A stretch of 64,000 bases of DNA, taken from contig JACEVL010000827.1 of NCBI GenBank assembly GCA_020284085.1, positions 186,001 through 250,000 on the forward strand, in the 5' to 3' direction. Below the pieces are notes generated by a model, which was not told the origin of the DNA, did no database searches, and saw only the letters and a program-made list of their open reading frames with translations. Each line of letters begins with the position of its first letter. Position 1 is the stretch's first letter. Source of the DNA: Aporrectodea caliginosa (taxonomy: Eukaryota > Annelida > Clitellata > Crassiclitellata > Lumbricidae). Shown here one piece after another: positions 46,095 to 56,458 of this stretch. The translations under genes and the position numbers were made by a program.

Positions 46095-46385
46095 ATGAGT
46101 TTATTAGAGAAGAAGAGTAGAGAAGTCCCTTAAGCTAGCCACGGGGCAGCCATGGGTATGAAGTTTAGCGACTTCATTTTCTCAGCCTCAGTATACGAGG
46201 GCAGGTGGTCAGTTCTCTCTCTCACCATCTAATCTTTCTACCGCCAGTGTATGGTCAGTGTTCTCATTACAGCTTAGTTAGGTATAGGTGCAGGACTGCA
46301 GGTGGAGCAGAAATCTCAAACCAGATTTCTGCCATGGCAGGAATTTGAACCTCTGACAGTCCAGCATGCTAACCACTTATAAATG
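46095..46385 (-). mobile_element. tRNA-derived SINE, family A, copy 5 (inverted)
   Basis: Read on the plus strand: 'gtcccttaagctagccacgg', 'gcgacttcattttctcagcc', then 'ggcaggaatttgaacctctg' (inverse B box) and 'gtccagcatgctaaccact'. This is the reverse of the family A order. Confidence 0.75.
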
Positions 46386-47814
46386 TAAGACATAATACAT
46401 GTAAAAAGAGTCAAGTAGTGAAGGGTTTAAAGAGGCACTCTTCCCCCCTAATATCCTAAAAATCACGTGACCATCTCTGCTATGGGGTCATTGCTTTCCA
46501 AGTTTACAGTACATGCCTGATGCTAACAGAAAAAAATTGTTTTCACCATTGTATATTTTCCACTTTTATTCATGCAGTTTACATCTTTCACAGAGCCATA
46601 ATTATGACACTCTTGGGTTGCCCATTACAAGCACACACCACACAGACCTCGAGTTGACTCAATGTTCCCAAGTTGCTCGGTTTGTTTGTCGTGAGTGCGT
46701 GTCTCTGCTGTTACATGTGTCACTTTCCATTAGAGTACGTGTGAGAGAGGATGACAAGACGAAATTAGAAATTCATGAAACGAGCTTTTCTTTGGAATGC
46801 AGAATTAGAGGTTTACGACAGAACTCTATGTAACCTCTGCTCGTCGCTTTGTCTAATAACGGAAACCTTATTTGAAGCGGACGGTTCCGTTGATGTTCGA
46901 AGCAGTGTGTAATTTAGACGCTCGCCAGAACAAATCCATCATTTAGGAGGATGAACGTAAGGTGGTGGATTATGGCCTGAACGACCATTTCCTCTGTGAT
47001 CAACCTCGGGTGAGATGAGGTCTTAAAGGAGTGGCACGAATAGCAACAGCTATTGATGTCTCAAGAACTCGGTTCCGATTTTATTTGAGGCTGGTCCTTG
47101 GTATATTATCAGTGTTTCAATTTACATCTAACGGTCATTTTATTTGTCGTCATTGTCGTCGTCACGATCATCGTCATCAACAATTAACAGCAGCTGCTTC
47201 AGCAGCCACTATCTTCGTGGTCTCCATCCCTCCAATAACTCCGTGGCTTGTGTAGGCTGTAGACTACTGTCATAATTGTATGCACAATTGCACATCTTTT
47301 GTGTGGCGTTTCTTTCATTGGAAAGGCAACTCTTGACTGGGTGTTAATTTCCCTGCCAGCAGGCCCACACATAACCAATATAGGACCAAATATTTCCATA
47401 TAGAACCTACATCGGTCCCACCTAATGTCCATGATACTACTGGCATGGAAGTTGATGAAAATGATGAGCAAATACCTCGATGTTGAGTGGACAAATAGAA
47501 ATTGGTACAGTTGATTAATAAATAGGTCAACCATAAATGATAAGATAATATGTGTTTTACTGGCTTTTTCAGTGAAGATGTTTCGAAAAGGAGCAACAGC
47601 ATTGATAGGTAATGAACGTCAAGTAGTAAATATTAGAATTTTCAGACGTCGACTATCAGGCAGTAAATCTTAGAATAAGATCAATCTTCCACAAATCTCA
47701 AGAGATTATTAAGTGTAGGACATGAGCACTAGCAACTTCATTTTCTTAGCCTTAGCTTATGAGAGTGATTGATCTCGGCAGTGTACAGAAGACGTACTTC
47801 ATTCTTTCATTCAT

Positions 47815-48215
47815 TCATTCCCAGAATTTATATAGCGCCTCTTCAAGAGACCTACTCAGAGGCGCTCCCAGCCCAGCCACGGCTAAAAAAGTGTGATTTG
47901 AGATACTTATAAAAGGCAGGCGAATCTAGCCGAGGCATCAATCGCAAGTCTAGTGGGAGGCCATTCCAGATGGAGGGACCCACAATCGAAAAGGCTCGAC
48001 GCTGTCTAATAGAAGTGTGAGCTCGCGGGACCAAAAGCTCCCCCCTTTCTGAAGACCGCAGAGATCTACGAGCTGCGAGGTCAGAGACAGGTCGACTAAG
48101 ATCAGACAAGTAGGATGGAGCACAACCAAGAAGGCACCGCCATACAATTGCAGCAACTCGATAGGAGATGCGCTGAGAAACAGGGACCCAGTGAAGAACA
48201 TCACGCATATACTTG
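47815..48215 (-). mobile_element. LINE 3' end with RT C-terminal region
   Basis: A minus-strand 118-codon frame reads LHWVPVSQRISYRVAAIVWR, CLLGCAPSYLSDLSRPVSDL, AARRSLRSSERGELLVPRAH and AFSIVGPSIWNGLPLDLRLM. It ends FFSRGWAGSASE, followed by the 'gcgcctctgagtag' tail and (GAAT)n. It is the best-preserved RT fragment in the window and uninterrupted, so relatively young. Confidence 0.9.
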
Positions 48216-48338
48216 TTTTTAAGACCTGTAGCAAATCAAAGATGTAACATCACAGGCATCACAGTCTTAAGGAGGGTTAACTATTTGAGTCCGAGTGTGT
48301 TCATTGAATCTATTTTGTGTGATTTTGTGTGGTTGTAG

Positions 48339-48383
48339 CCCTTAATCGAAGAGCATATCCTTATACAGCCACCTCAAATTCAA
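48339..48383 (+). CDS. slo: slo exon L: candidate 45-bp linker cassette exon
   Basis: Bounded by GTGGTTGTAG and GTAAGT. Read from phase 1 with the T left by exon K it gives SLNRRAYPYTATSNS, then one base A. Entry and exit phases are both 1 and the length is 45, so it can be included or skipped without changing the frame. This linker is the main alternative-splicing site of Slo genes. There is no family match for the peptide, so this rests on splice signals and phase only. Confidence 0.6.
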
Positions 48384-48824
48384 GTAAGTGTCTTTCTTTA
48401 CTGTTCCAGTTACTGGTTAGGGGTCCAGCGCGACATTCCACTTGCACTCCTTTTTACTTCTGTTACATAATCACAACTTATAGATAATTTGTGTGAAGTT
48501 GACATGCAAAGTGCTTCACTGAGCTGTGCAAAACCCCGGGTTAGCCGTCATATTTAATGTGTCTACTAGAACATGTATAACTTTCATAATAATCATGTTA
48601 TACTTTGTCTAGACGTATGAACACCAAAGTGTGGATATGCAATTGGTATAACAATAAAGAATATATTTACTTTACTTGCCTCAACACAGCTCTACTGAAA
48701 ACCAGGCGATTGGTGTATATAAAAATAAACATTAATTTGGAACAACATTATTTGCTGAAACTTTCTATGGCTTTGCAGATGTGGCAATAAATGCATTGTC
48801 TCTTGTTTTCTGATTGTGTTGCAG

Positions 48825-48900
48825 CTCGTAGTCCATTTGCAAGGCTTCTTGCAAAATCCTCCCCACAGGCTTCAAGAAAAGTCGGATTATCAATGTCAAG
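48825..48900 (+). CDS. slo: slo exon M: RCK1-RCK2 linker
   Basis: After TTGTGTTGCAG it reads, with one base from the previous exon, (S or T)RSPFARLLAKSSPQASRK, VGLSMS and AG. Joined to exon N, AG+G gives arginine. It is basic and Ser-rich, as expected of this phosphorylated linker. Phase 1 in, phase 2 out, 76 bp. The donor GTGTGTG is followed 7 bp later by a transposable element, and the last exon base plus the donor form the element's 8-bp target duplication. Confidence 0.75.
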
Positions 48901-48907
48901 GTGTGTG

Positions 48908-49068
48908 CAGTGTTTCCGTTAACGCCCAAATGGCATTTTTACGTCCGTAAAAAACGTCCAAGACGTCCACATTTTTGGTGTGATAGCCAAAAGATATGAG
49001 CTACGTCCAACAAAATTCTAGGTCAGGGCGTAAATACGTCCTCTTGTTGGACTCTAACGGAAACACTG
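48908..49068. mobile_element. hAT-like MITE inserted at the exon M splice donor
   Basis: A 161-bp element with 14-bp perfect terminal inverted repeats CAGTGTTTCCGTTA and TAACGGAAACACTG. It is flanked by GGTGTGTG on both sides (48900-48907 and 49069-49076). The interior repeats ACGTCC motifs in both orientations. The left target duplication spans the last base of exon M and its GT donor, so the insertion created a second copy of the donor at 49070. Confidence 0.92.
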
Positions 49069-49076
49069 GGTGTGTG

Positions 49077-51174
49077 TGTTGTATCAGTGTATGAGGATAT
49101 TCGTAGAAGGAATTTCTCCGAAGACAGAACGTCTTCTGTGAGAAATTCCTGCTTAATGGGAAGAGACCTTTAATTGAATTCTGCTTTGTAGAAGAATCCA
49201 TCGTCTTTTTGCAGACGTATTTTGTTTGCATACTAATTAGATCTTTCGCATAATCTTACTGGGTCCTAGATAGATGTTGATGTTTGATGTTTTGATGTTT
49301 ATGTGAATTTATTTTGCTCATGCTTGTTCACCAGAGTGCTGTTTGGCAGCTGGTTATATTAAGGAATATACTTACTTACTTACTTATTATCATATCATCC
49401 TCTTCTGATCATCACCATCTGTCATCATCATCATTATCATCATCATCATCATCATAATTATTACTGTTGTTGTCATCGTCGTAAATGATTGCTAGAGCAC
49501 TAAGTAAAAGCTAAGTGCAAGGCAAAAAACTAACCGCATGTGCTGCTTAAAGTCAGAGGTGTTTGTCCAGACGTGCCATCTCATCATCATCATCATCATT
49601 ATCAGTGTCTTCACCGTCCGTATCCATGTGTGCTTAGGCCATCCCACGGTGGGTCCCTTGTCAGCTCCTTGTGGTACGGATATCAAGACTCGAAGCACCC
49701 TTTCGGGTCCTGCATGCCATCACAGCGTATCAAGTGACCAAACATATGGAGTCTCCTTGGTATGGGAACAAGATTTGGTTGCCAAGAGACAAGACGGGGA
49801 AGGATACATCATCAGCAGCAGTAGCAGCTGCAGCAGCCTGATGGCAATGATGATGAGCAGTCTACGCCACCGTCACTACTGTACTCATATTCATCAACCT
49901 GTTTGTTCTTGTCAAGTTTTAATTTCATGTTGTGGTCATGTAACTGGATCATTTCGTTGATGACAACGTTTTGTTACTGCCTATCAATCTACCACTGATG
50001 TTGCGTTACTACTTAGTAGAATTCGTAACGTAATTGTAAACTCGAAATTTCTAAGGCGCCACTCAAAAGTTAAGCTCAGGGAACCATCTTATTCATGAGC
50101 GCGGATTCACTTATATTTCCATTATGGAATTAAGTAGTGAAGGAAATTAAATTTTAATCCTTTTCATTTCGCTATAGCAGCACGCTTTGTAATCTTTGTC
50201 ATTCAGACGAAAAGACTATTTGCAGACAGGACATAAACAAGTTGACGATCGTTATTTTAACATCTGGATCCTGTCTGCAGAAAGGTCATTCGTGGATTCT
50301 CCAGGAGTATTACTGATTTATGTTGCCCAGTTACTTGAACAAAATTGTTCTTTAAAGCATGTGTGAAATAAATAAATATATATTTATACATATATTCGTT
50401 TAAGGAAAAAATCAGGTGACACATCGCATCTGGATACAAATAATGGGAATGATAATAGGTAAATAAACAGCTTTAATCTTTTGTAAGTCGTTTTAGACAA
50501 ACAGTTTGGACCTCGTAGCTTTTTTGTGCAATTGTGAATGTGCCTGAGAATCTGTCTTGAAGTGTCAAAAGTTAATTTCTGATAAAAGAGATCTGAAGGC
50601 AGAGAGGGAGAAAATGGGTCTTAACGATTCTTTGGCATATTTTATGTTCTTTGCTGATTTGCCTATAGGCTTAAAAAACATATTTTAGGTCCTTGTATTG
50701 CATTTTGCTGTCTAAGTATTTTTATTTTCAATTTGGGTTTGTGCCATGCAGCAAAATATTAGCTTATTCACTGTGTGCCCTAACAGTGAGTAACGATGTC
50801 GATTATTATTCTACTTTTAAATGTGGATATACATTCATGCCTAATATAACTGAATTAATAGGGCTCGTGTGCAAGTTCATAGTGTATAACTAAGTTTGCA
50901 CATGAAAATCTGATTTAATTCTGACCAAAGAGCTAAATTATCTGAACTCACTTTAACTCATGTTTTCCCAGTAGTAGCTGCAAAGAGAAGGGGTGCTATA
51001 TAAATTCCGATTGATTTATTGATTTTTAATGTTTTTACTATAATATGTGATTGAAACATGTGGTTACCATTTATTTATTCGTCAGTTCTGGCTGAATCCA
51101 AACCCGAGTTTCGATTTTTTGATGACTTTGTGACGTTTTTCCCAGACATGTCACATGATGACAATTGTTTGTAG
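49077..51174. other. Intron M-M2 (2.1 kb)
   Basis: CAT/GAT microsatellite around 49390-49460, the overlapping 140-codon frame near 49538 without family motifs, a LINE-tail fragment near 50025-50090, and AT-rich sequence. Nothing else recognised. Confidence 0.6.
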
Positions 51175-51240
51175 TTCCAGCCTGAAAGGGATGTCAGTGG
51201 ACAATGGCTCTGAAAGGTGGAATGCAGCACCAAACAAAAG
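51175..51240 (+). CDS. slo: slo exon M2: candidate 66-bp linker cassette exon
   Basis: Between ATTGTTTGTAG and GTTAGT lies a 66-bp stretch. Read from phase 2 (AG from exon M plus T) it gives SSSLKGMSVDNGSERWNAAP, NK and AG. It leaves again in phase 2, so it fits between exons M and N with no frame change. Ser-rich content suits the linker. The peptide is not one I recognise from other Slo proteins; evidence is splice signals, open frame and phase. Confidence 0.55.
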
Positions 51241-51269
51241 GTTAGTCTAGGATTTCCATCGGATTACCA

Positions 51270-51640
51270 TTGTCTAGTACTGACTGCTATAGTCCCATTA
51301 TTTGGAAGGCTAAAACTGGCACTGCTCCGGACTACATGGCTAAACTGTGCCTTCCAGCTGGCACTCAAACTGGTCAGCGGGCGCTCCGGTCTGCCTCGCG
51401 AAATGACTTGATTCTATCCTGCTTTTGAACTACCACCCGTGCTAGTTCTCGATTGCGGCACCTCGGATCTGGAATTCTCTTCCCTCTGTTTGTGCCACTA
51501 ATGCTGCATGTAGCTATATTGTTTTCTCTAGACTCTTAATGGCACACTTTTTCAGCTGTTTGATAGCCACGTATTGAGCGCTTCTGAGATACTCTAAGTG
51601 GCACAAGTTTTATAAATGTCTTGTTACATTACATTACGTT
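51270..51640 (+). mobile_element. Decayed LINE 3' end
   Basis: Fragments in shifting frames resemble the RT end (for example LCLPAGTQTGQRALRSASRN, then a 'SSRLRHLGSGILFPL' piece). The tail is 'gagcgcttctgagatactct', 'tataaatgtcttgttacatt'. Confidence 0.6.
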
Positions 51641-52224
51641 GTTTATCCAACCCTGAATTGTTTACGTTTTCGTGGGTTTAATCTTGGTGCTTGTCACCAT
51701 TCAGAAGATGCCTGTTGGAAGAAGGTGCATAGATAATCAGTCCTGGATTAAATCCATCATCCATTTTTCCATACGCAAAGTTCCCTCAGTGTGCATCATA
51801 GATCAATCATCCACCGATCTGTCATGAGGGTCTTAGTGGCCGCCAGTTGTTACACTCGAATTACCATAAGACAGCTGATAATTGAATAGATAGTATGTGA
51901 TAAATGATGTATTACGTGTGACACCTGGCTGGTCAGCCAAGAGCTCGATTGTAAACATGTTGCTCAGGTCTGACCATCAGCGAGGTGGTTGCTGTGCATG
52001 TATGGTTAGCTTTTGCACTGAAAATAATAAATAATTCTTCTTATCTGGAATATTAATATTTCAGTGTTGATGTCTAAGAAACAACTAGTGTTAGCTGTTA
52101 TCTCGCACGTGCAAATGTTCATAGTACTGGGTTTGGATGTTTTTGCTAAACCTACTTTATAGCTTACATTACTTAGGTCAGTCGGATAGACAGATGTGCT
52201 CAGTGCTTTATACTTGCCTACTTT

Positions 52225-52335
52225 TTTAAATCCCTCAAATCACACTTCTTTAGTTGTGACTGGGCTGGGAACGCCTCTAAGTAGGTCTCTTGAAGAGGCG
52301 CTATATAAATTCTCAGAATGAATGAATGAATGAAT
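52225..52335 (+). mobile_element. LINE tail
   Basis: 'ctgggctgggaacgcctcta', 'agtaggtctcttgaagaggc', GCGCTATATAAATT, then (GAAT)n. Confidence 0.8.
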
Positions 52336-52496
52336 TTGATGACCACATTTCAGCACCTTTAAGATTTTCTTTAAAGGTGCTGTACAAGTGTTATAATAGA
52401 TGCAAACACATGTACATTGTACAGTAGTTAACTATATAATTATGTAGATAGGTAATTTAATCCTATGATTTGACAGGTGGTTTTGTTTTGTTTCAG

Positions 52497-52656
52497 GTCG
52501 TCAAGTCCGCTTCTGATGCCTCAGAAGTTGATGGGAAACGGAGATAAGGAATCATCAAAAGATTTTCAGACTGGTTCCACTGCCGACCAGCGAAAGTACG
52601 ACTCAACAGGAATGTTCCACTGGTGCCCTGAACAGCTTCTTGCTACCTGTCTCATC
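52497..52656 (+). CDS. slo: slo exon N: linker end, YDSTGMFHWC
   Basis: G completes arginine; then SSSPLLMPQKLMGNGDKESS, KDFQTGSTADQRKYDSTGMF, HWCPEQLLATCLI and donor GTTAGT. KYDSTGMFHWCP is invariant across animal Slo1 at the entry to RCK2. The exon joins directly to DRDQAAM of exon O. Length 160 bp, phase 2 in, phase 0 out. Confidence 0.96.
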
Positions 52657-53600
52657 GTTAGTTTTGATCTTAATTGTAATCTGGTTTCATCCTCATTGTT
52701 TCAGCATTAGGCCTACATCAGCCTTTGAATGCTAATTTTTATTATCTATGGTAGTAGAATGCAATCAGCTTTATCTGACAAACAGTTTACTAAGTCATTA
52801 GCAATATACTAAAAATGAACAGTGTCAATCAATCAATCAATCAATTTATTTACTGTAACCAACATATCAGAGTTATGGCAGTATACGTAGTAACTTACAT
52901 TGATAGTGGTTACCAAAAGGGAGACCCAGAAGGGATGAAGAATTCCGCTAGTATGGTCCACACTAGCAAAAGCACAGCGTAATCTGACCTTACCTGCCCA
53001 CCGATTTGATTTTGGCTGAGCACGAGTAAATAAGTCGTGCTGAGCAAATCTTGAGATAATCATTATGCCAAGTGGGGCCGTTGTTAGCGGTGTTATTGTA
53101 GTTCCAGCATTAATTTCTATTCCTGTTCTTATTTTATTCCACTGTCGTCATTTTTGTTATAATTTTCGTTTCTCTTTATAAATCAATGTTTCTTGTTCTA
53201 GTTCCACTTCCGATTTAGAAATAATTTTAGTTCCAGTTCCAGTCCCAGAAAATTTATATTTATAGTTCCACTACTTACGCGCATGAACGATTACTGACTA
53301 TCAGACTTTCACGTAAAACAGTGCATGATCATTTATGCGATTAGTGAAGGACATGCCCAGGACTGTTCCCTAAACAGTCTCTAGGCAGGGACTGCATAGC
53401 GAACCCGCAACCCTCTGGCTGCAAGGCACCGAACATAAAAATTTCTATTCCGACCTCGTCCTCCAAGAAAAATATTGAAATTTTATTCCTATTCTATTTG
53501 TTCAGACTTATTTTTATGCTCCATGACTTGATCATTCGTAGTACGAAATGAAAGGCTGTCGAGTGGAATCATAATCTGACTGAATTGTTTGAAATTTTAG
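52657..53600. other. Intron N-O (0.9 kb)
   Basis: Contains (CAAT)n at 52828-52850 and part of a degenerate repeat rich in 'agttcca' (53100-53290). From 53524 onward it is the start of the segment duplicated at 54255. Confidence 0.65.
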
Positions 53601-54070
53601 GACCGAGACCAGGCGGCCATGACAGTCCTAAGTAACCATGTGATCGTTTGTCTTTTTGCTGATGCCCACTCGCCTCTGATTGGTCTGCGTAATCTGGTGA
53701 TGCCTTTACGAGCCAGTAATTTCCACTACAGCGAATTACGGCACATCGTAATCGTTGGCGACAAGGAGTACATACGTAAAGAGTGGAAGAACCTGTGTAA
53801 CTTTCCGAAAATCAACATTCTCAGCGTGAGTTTAGTCCAGATCCGTTGTTCTATAATCTCATTGATATTTGATATTCCGGGCCACTTATACACTAAGAAT
53901 TGTTATTCATGAATTCGTTCATTAAAGAGATTTATATAGCACCCCTTCAAGCCTACTACTTGGAAGTGTAGCTAAATTTGGACTCTGTGTGACGCTATAG
54001 AGAACAAGTTGTTTGTTTATGATATTGTTATTCATTGCCTTATTCATGTTTGGTTGGGGGCGTCTGGTGG
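53524..54070 (+). repeat. Tandem segmental duplication around exon O, copy 1
   Basis: From 'catgacttgatcattcgtag' through exon O to 'tattcatgtttggttgg' this segment is repeated at about 54255-54745, with roughly 95% identity by eye. Copy 1 contains an extra LINE-tail piece (53925-53960) that copy 2 lacks. Confidence 0.9.
53601..53825 (+). CDS. slo: slo exon O: start of RCK2
   Basis: Seventy-five codons in phase 0: [75 protein letters not shown], donor GTGAGT. AAMTVL..HVVVC.F and [18 protein letters not shown] are RCK2 hallmarks. This copy is intact and fits exons N and P; the copy at 54341 is broken. Confidence 0.97.
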
Positions 54071-54078
54071 TTAGCCTG

Positions 54079-54180
54079 TGACTCGGACTCGGACTCGAGC
54101 AGCTCTGGACTCGGACTCGACTCGGATTCGGCTTAGGTGGACTCGGACTTGACTCGGACTCGGCTTAGGTGGACTCGACT
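54079..54180. repeat. 'ggactcggactcg' minisatellite
   Basis: Degenerate 6-12-bp units of GACTCG/GGCTTAGGTG between the two copies of the duplicated segment. Confidence 0.8.
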
Positions 54181-54254
54181 ACATCACTGAAAATAATTAT
54201 TATTTCTATTCTATTCTCAGGAACTAAAATAACACTGGTTGTTAGTCCAGAGGC

Positions 54255-54745
54255 ATGACTTGATCATTCGTAGAATCGTAGTACGAAATGAAAGACTGTT
54301 GAGTGGAATCATGATTTGACTGAATTGTTTGAAATTTTAGGACCGAGACCAGGCGGCCATGACAGTCCTAAGTAACCATGTGATCGTTTGTCTTTTTGCT
54401 GATGCCCACTCACCTCTGATTGGTCTGCGTAATCTGGTGATGCCTTTACGAGCCAGTAATTTCCACTACAGCGGTACATACGTAAAGAGTGGAAGAACCT
54501 GTGTAACTTTCCGAAAATCAACATTCTCAGCGTGAGTTTAGTCCAGATCTGTTGTTCTATAATCTCATATTGATATTTGATATTCCGGGCCACTTATACA
54601 CTAAGAATTGTTATTCATGAATTCGTTCTACTACTTGGAAGTGTAGCTAAAATTAGACTTTGTGTGACGCTATAGAGAACAACGAGAAGCATGTTGTTTG
54701 TTTATGATATTGTTATTCATTGCCTTATTCATGTTTGGTTGGCGG
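54255..54745 (+). repeat. Tandem segmental duplication, copy 2
   Basis: Second copy of 53524-54070, with an 11-bp insertion ('aatcgtagtac' region) near its start and the exon deletion described for 54341-54531. Confidence 0.9.
54341..54531 (+). pseudogene. slo exon O duplicate, frameshifted
   Basis: Identical in layout to exon O, including acceptor GAAATTTTAG and donor GTGAGT, but 34 bp are missing after 'ccactacagcg' (191 bp instead of 225). The frame after FHYS changes to [20 protein letters not shown] and meets a stop at the exon border. It cannot replace exon O, and including it in addition would break the protein. It could also be an uncollapsed allele in the assembly. Confidence 0.88.
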
Positions 54746-55140
54746 TGTCTGGTGGTTACCCTGTGTTCTGAAACTTCAACCCAGAGGTCAGGGGTTCAAA
54801 TGCCAGCGAGGAAAGAACGATGTTTACAGAAATTCTGCTCCACTTGCACCCCCTAGCCAAGTTTGGCTATCAACTGAGTACACTGACCATATTGACCATA
54901 CACCAATCATACTGACCATACACCAACTATACTGGTCAGTGGTCATGCACTGATCATATTGACCATACACTTACAATACACCGACCATATTGACCATAGA
55001 CCAACCATACTGACCATACGCTGTCACTGAGAAGATGTGGCTGTAAAGGAAAGGACTGGAACTCTGCCCTCGTATACTGAGGCTAAGAAAGTCATTAACA
55101 CTTCATACAGTCTTGCCTAAATGGCAGTTGTTCTCTTCTT
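54735..55140 (+). mobile_element. tRNA-derived SINE, family A, copy 6, with internal minisatellite
   Basis: The head 'tctggtggttaccctgtgtt' with GGGGTTCAAATGCC, then 'caccccctagccaagtttgg'. A 'accatactgaccatacaccaa' type repeat (54880-55020) has expanded inside the body before 'aggctaagaaagtcattaac'. Confidence 0.75.
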
Positions 55141-55272
55141 CTGCACTTTTGATGTTGTTCTTGGTGTTATTTGTGAATATTTTAAGTTTTGTTACTATCT
55201 GTTCTTCGTGTTTAGTTTAGTTTTATAGCATGCAAATGTTGCATTTAGATGTCTGAATCATTACGTTCTTAG

Positions 55273-55474
55273 GGGTCGCCGTTAAACCGAGCCAACCTTC
55301 GGGCAGTCAACATAAACCTTTGTGATATGTGTGTCATTCTGTCGGCACGCAAGTCGAACATCGACGACAGCAATCTGGTCGACAAAGAAGCCATCTTGTG
55401 CTCACTAAACATCAAAGCGATGACATTCGATGGCACAATGGGGCTACTGCAGGCTTCAATAGATGGCAATTTAG
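55273..55474 (+). CDS. slo: slo exon P: RCK2, ends at a GC donor
   Basis: Reads [67 protein letters not shown] and one base G. It matches G.PLSRADLRAVN.NLCDMC.ILSA......D..L.DKEAIL.SLNIK.M.FD.T.G. There is no GT donor at the expected point; AG|GCAAGT at 55475 gives exactly the phase needed by exon Q. I therefore call a GC-AG intron. Length 202 bp, phase 0 in, phase 1 out. Confidence 0.95.
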
Positions 55475-55511
55475 GCAAGTTTTGCAATTACCTTGAGCGT
55501 AAAACGTGAAC

Positions 55512-55745
55512 ATATTGTACAATAAAAATTATGCATATTGTGCAATAAAAATCATGCATATTGTACAGTGAAAATTATGCATATTGTACAATGAAAATTA
55601 TGCATATTGTACAGTGAAAATCATATATTTTGCAACAAAAATCATTCATATTGTACAGTAAAAATTATGCACATTGTACAGTGAAAATTATGCATATTGT
55701 ACAATGAAAATTATGCATATTGTACAATACAAATTATGCAATTTG
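55512..55745. repeat. 23-bp minisatellite, 10 copies
   Basis: Units of ATTGTACA(A/G)TGAAAATTATGCAT begin about 37 bp downstream of the GC donor of exon P. Copies differ by a few bases; several contain TATGCATA palindromes. Confidence 0.9.
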
Positions 55746-56266
55746 TAATCTAGTAATGTTGTTGGTCTTTCACAACAAGGCAGATTTTATGTACATCGAG
55801 AGGGGGCAGCCTAAGAAAAAATTATCAGAACCTTGATTAATGTCTGAATCAAATATTAATGTGTGGTTAGATCATCCTGTTTATTTGTCACAAATTTGTT
55901 CTTCCTGGAACTCTGAATATGACATGAATTCATACATGGATGCAACTTCATTAGGTGGTTCGGTAGTATCCTTATATGGAAGAGTTTTCTGATGGGACAT
56001 TTAGTATTTTTTTACTTACAGATGTTCATAGGGTCAGTTGTTGTATGAAGAAATACCTTCAGACGATTTTATCAGACAGAAGAAAAGCTTTCTTTCATTT
56101 TATTGCAGCATCAGATTAATTATATTTTTCATTTTTTAGCACCTCTTATAGAATGAACTACCCATGGGTGGGTGCTCCTGGCCTGAAAGCCCCAAGGAAG
56201 AGGGAATAAAATTTTTATCGGATTTACCTATAGATGGGTGTGGTTTGTAATTGTTGTCACTTTTAG

Positions 56267-56368
56267 GGTATTTACCTCCAGGTTCTGATGCCTTGGGAAA
56301 TGCAAGCTTAAAGTACGAAAAGCAAGTGGTTCAGTCTGGTTCCGATATTCCAATGATAACGGAGTTAG
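56267..56368 (+). CDS. slo: slo exon Q: linker before the calcium bowl
   Basis: GG completes glycine; then YLPPGSDALGNASLKYEKQV, VQSGSDIPMITEL and one base G before GTGAGT. The end .IPMITEL is the conserved sequence just before the calcium bowl in Slo1; human has NIPIITEL. The first part corresponds to the variable .G.TPPG.. loop. Length 102 bp, phase 1 in, phase 1 out. Confidence 0.94.
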
Positions 56369-56458
56369 GTGAGTTAACACCAGAAGAGCCTTCCTTAAAA
56401 TCATTATACAGAAGTAAAAGCTATGTGCAAAACTACAATTATTAATTTTTTTAATAAA
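56369..56458 (+). promoter_or_regulatory. Possible read-through end of exon Q with polyadenylation signal
   Basis: If the donor at 56369 is ignored the frame continues GELTPEEPSLKSLYRSKSYV, QNYNY and stops at 56443-56445. AATAAA follows at 56453-56458, 8 bp later. This would give a channel lacking the calcium bowl and the rest of RCK2. There is no family precedent that I can cite for this peptide; the arrangement may be chance. Confidence 0.3.

Larger units (their letters stand above)
44984..48338. other. Intron K-L (3.4 kb)
   Basis: Contains LINE 3' ends at 45380-45740 (plus) and 47815-48215 (minus), a short tail near 45975-46055, and SINE family A inverted at 46095-46385. The stretch 46600-47800 is unique-looking with no recognised exon or element. 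Confidence 0.7.
51241..52496. other. Intron M2-N (1.3 kb)
   Basis: Apart from the LINE end above and the LINE tail at 52225-52335 it is plain AT-rich intron. The acceptor TTGTTTTGTTTCAG is strong; an additional AG (TTTGACAG) lies 20 bp upstream but would break the frame. Confidence 0.65.

Noticed and set aside
46513..47534. 106-111-codon frames in the K-L intron as exons
   Set aside because: No Slo similarity, no phase-compatible splice pair, and the two strands give equally long frames.
54341..54531. Functional mutually exclusive alternative to exon O
   Set aside because: The 34-bp deletion shifts the frame and gives a stop at the exon end.
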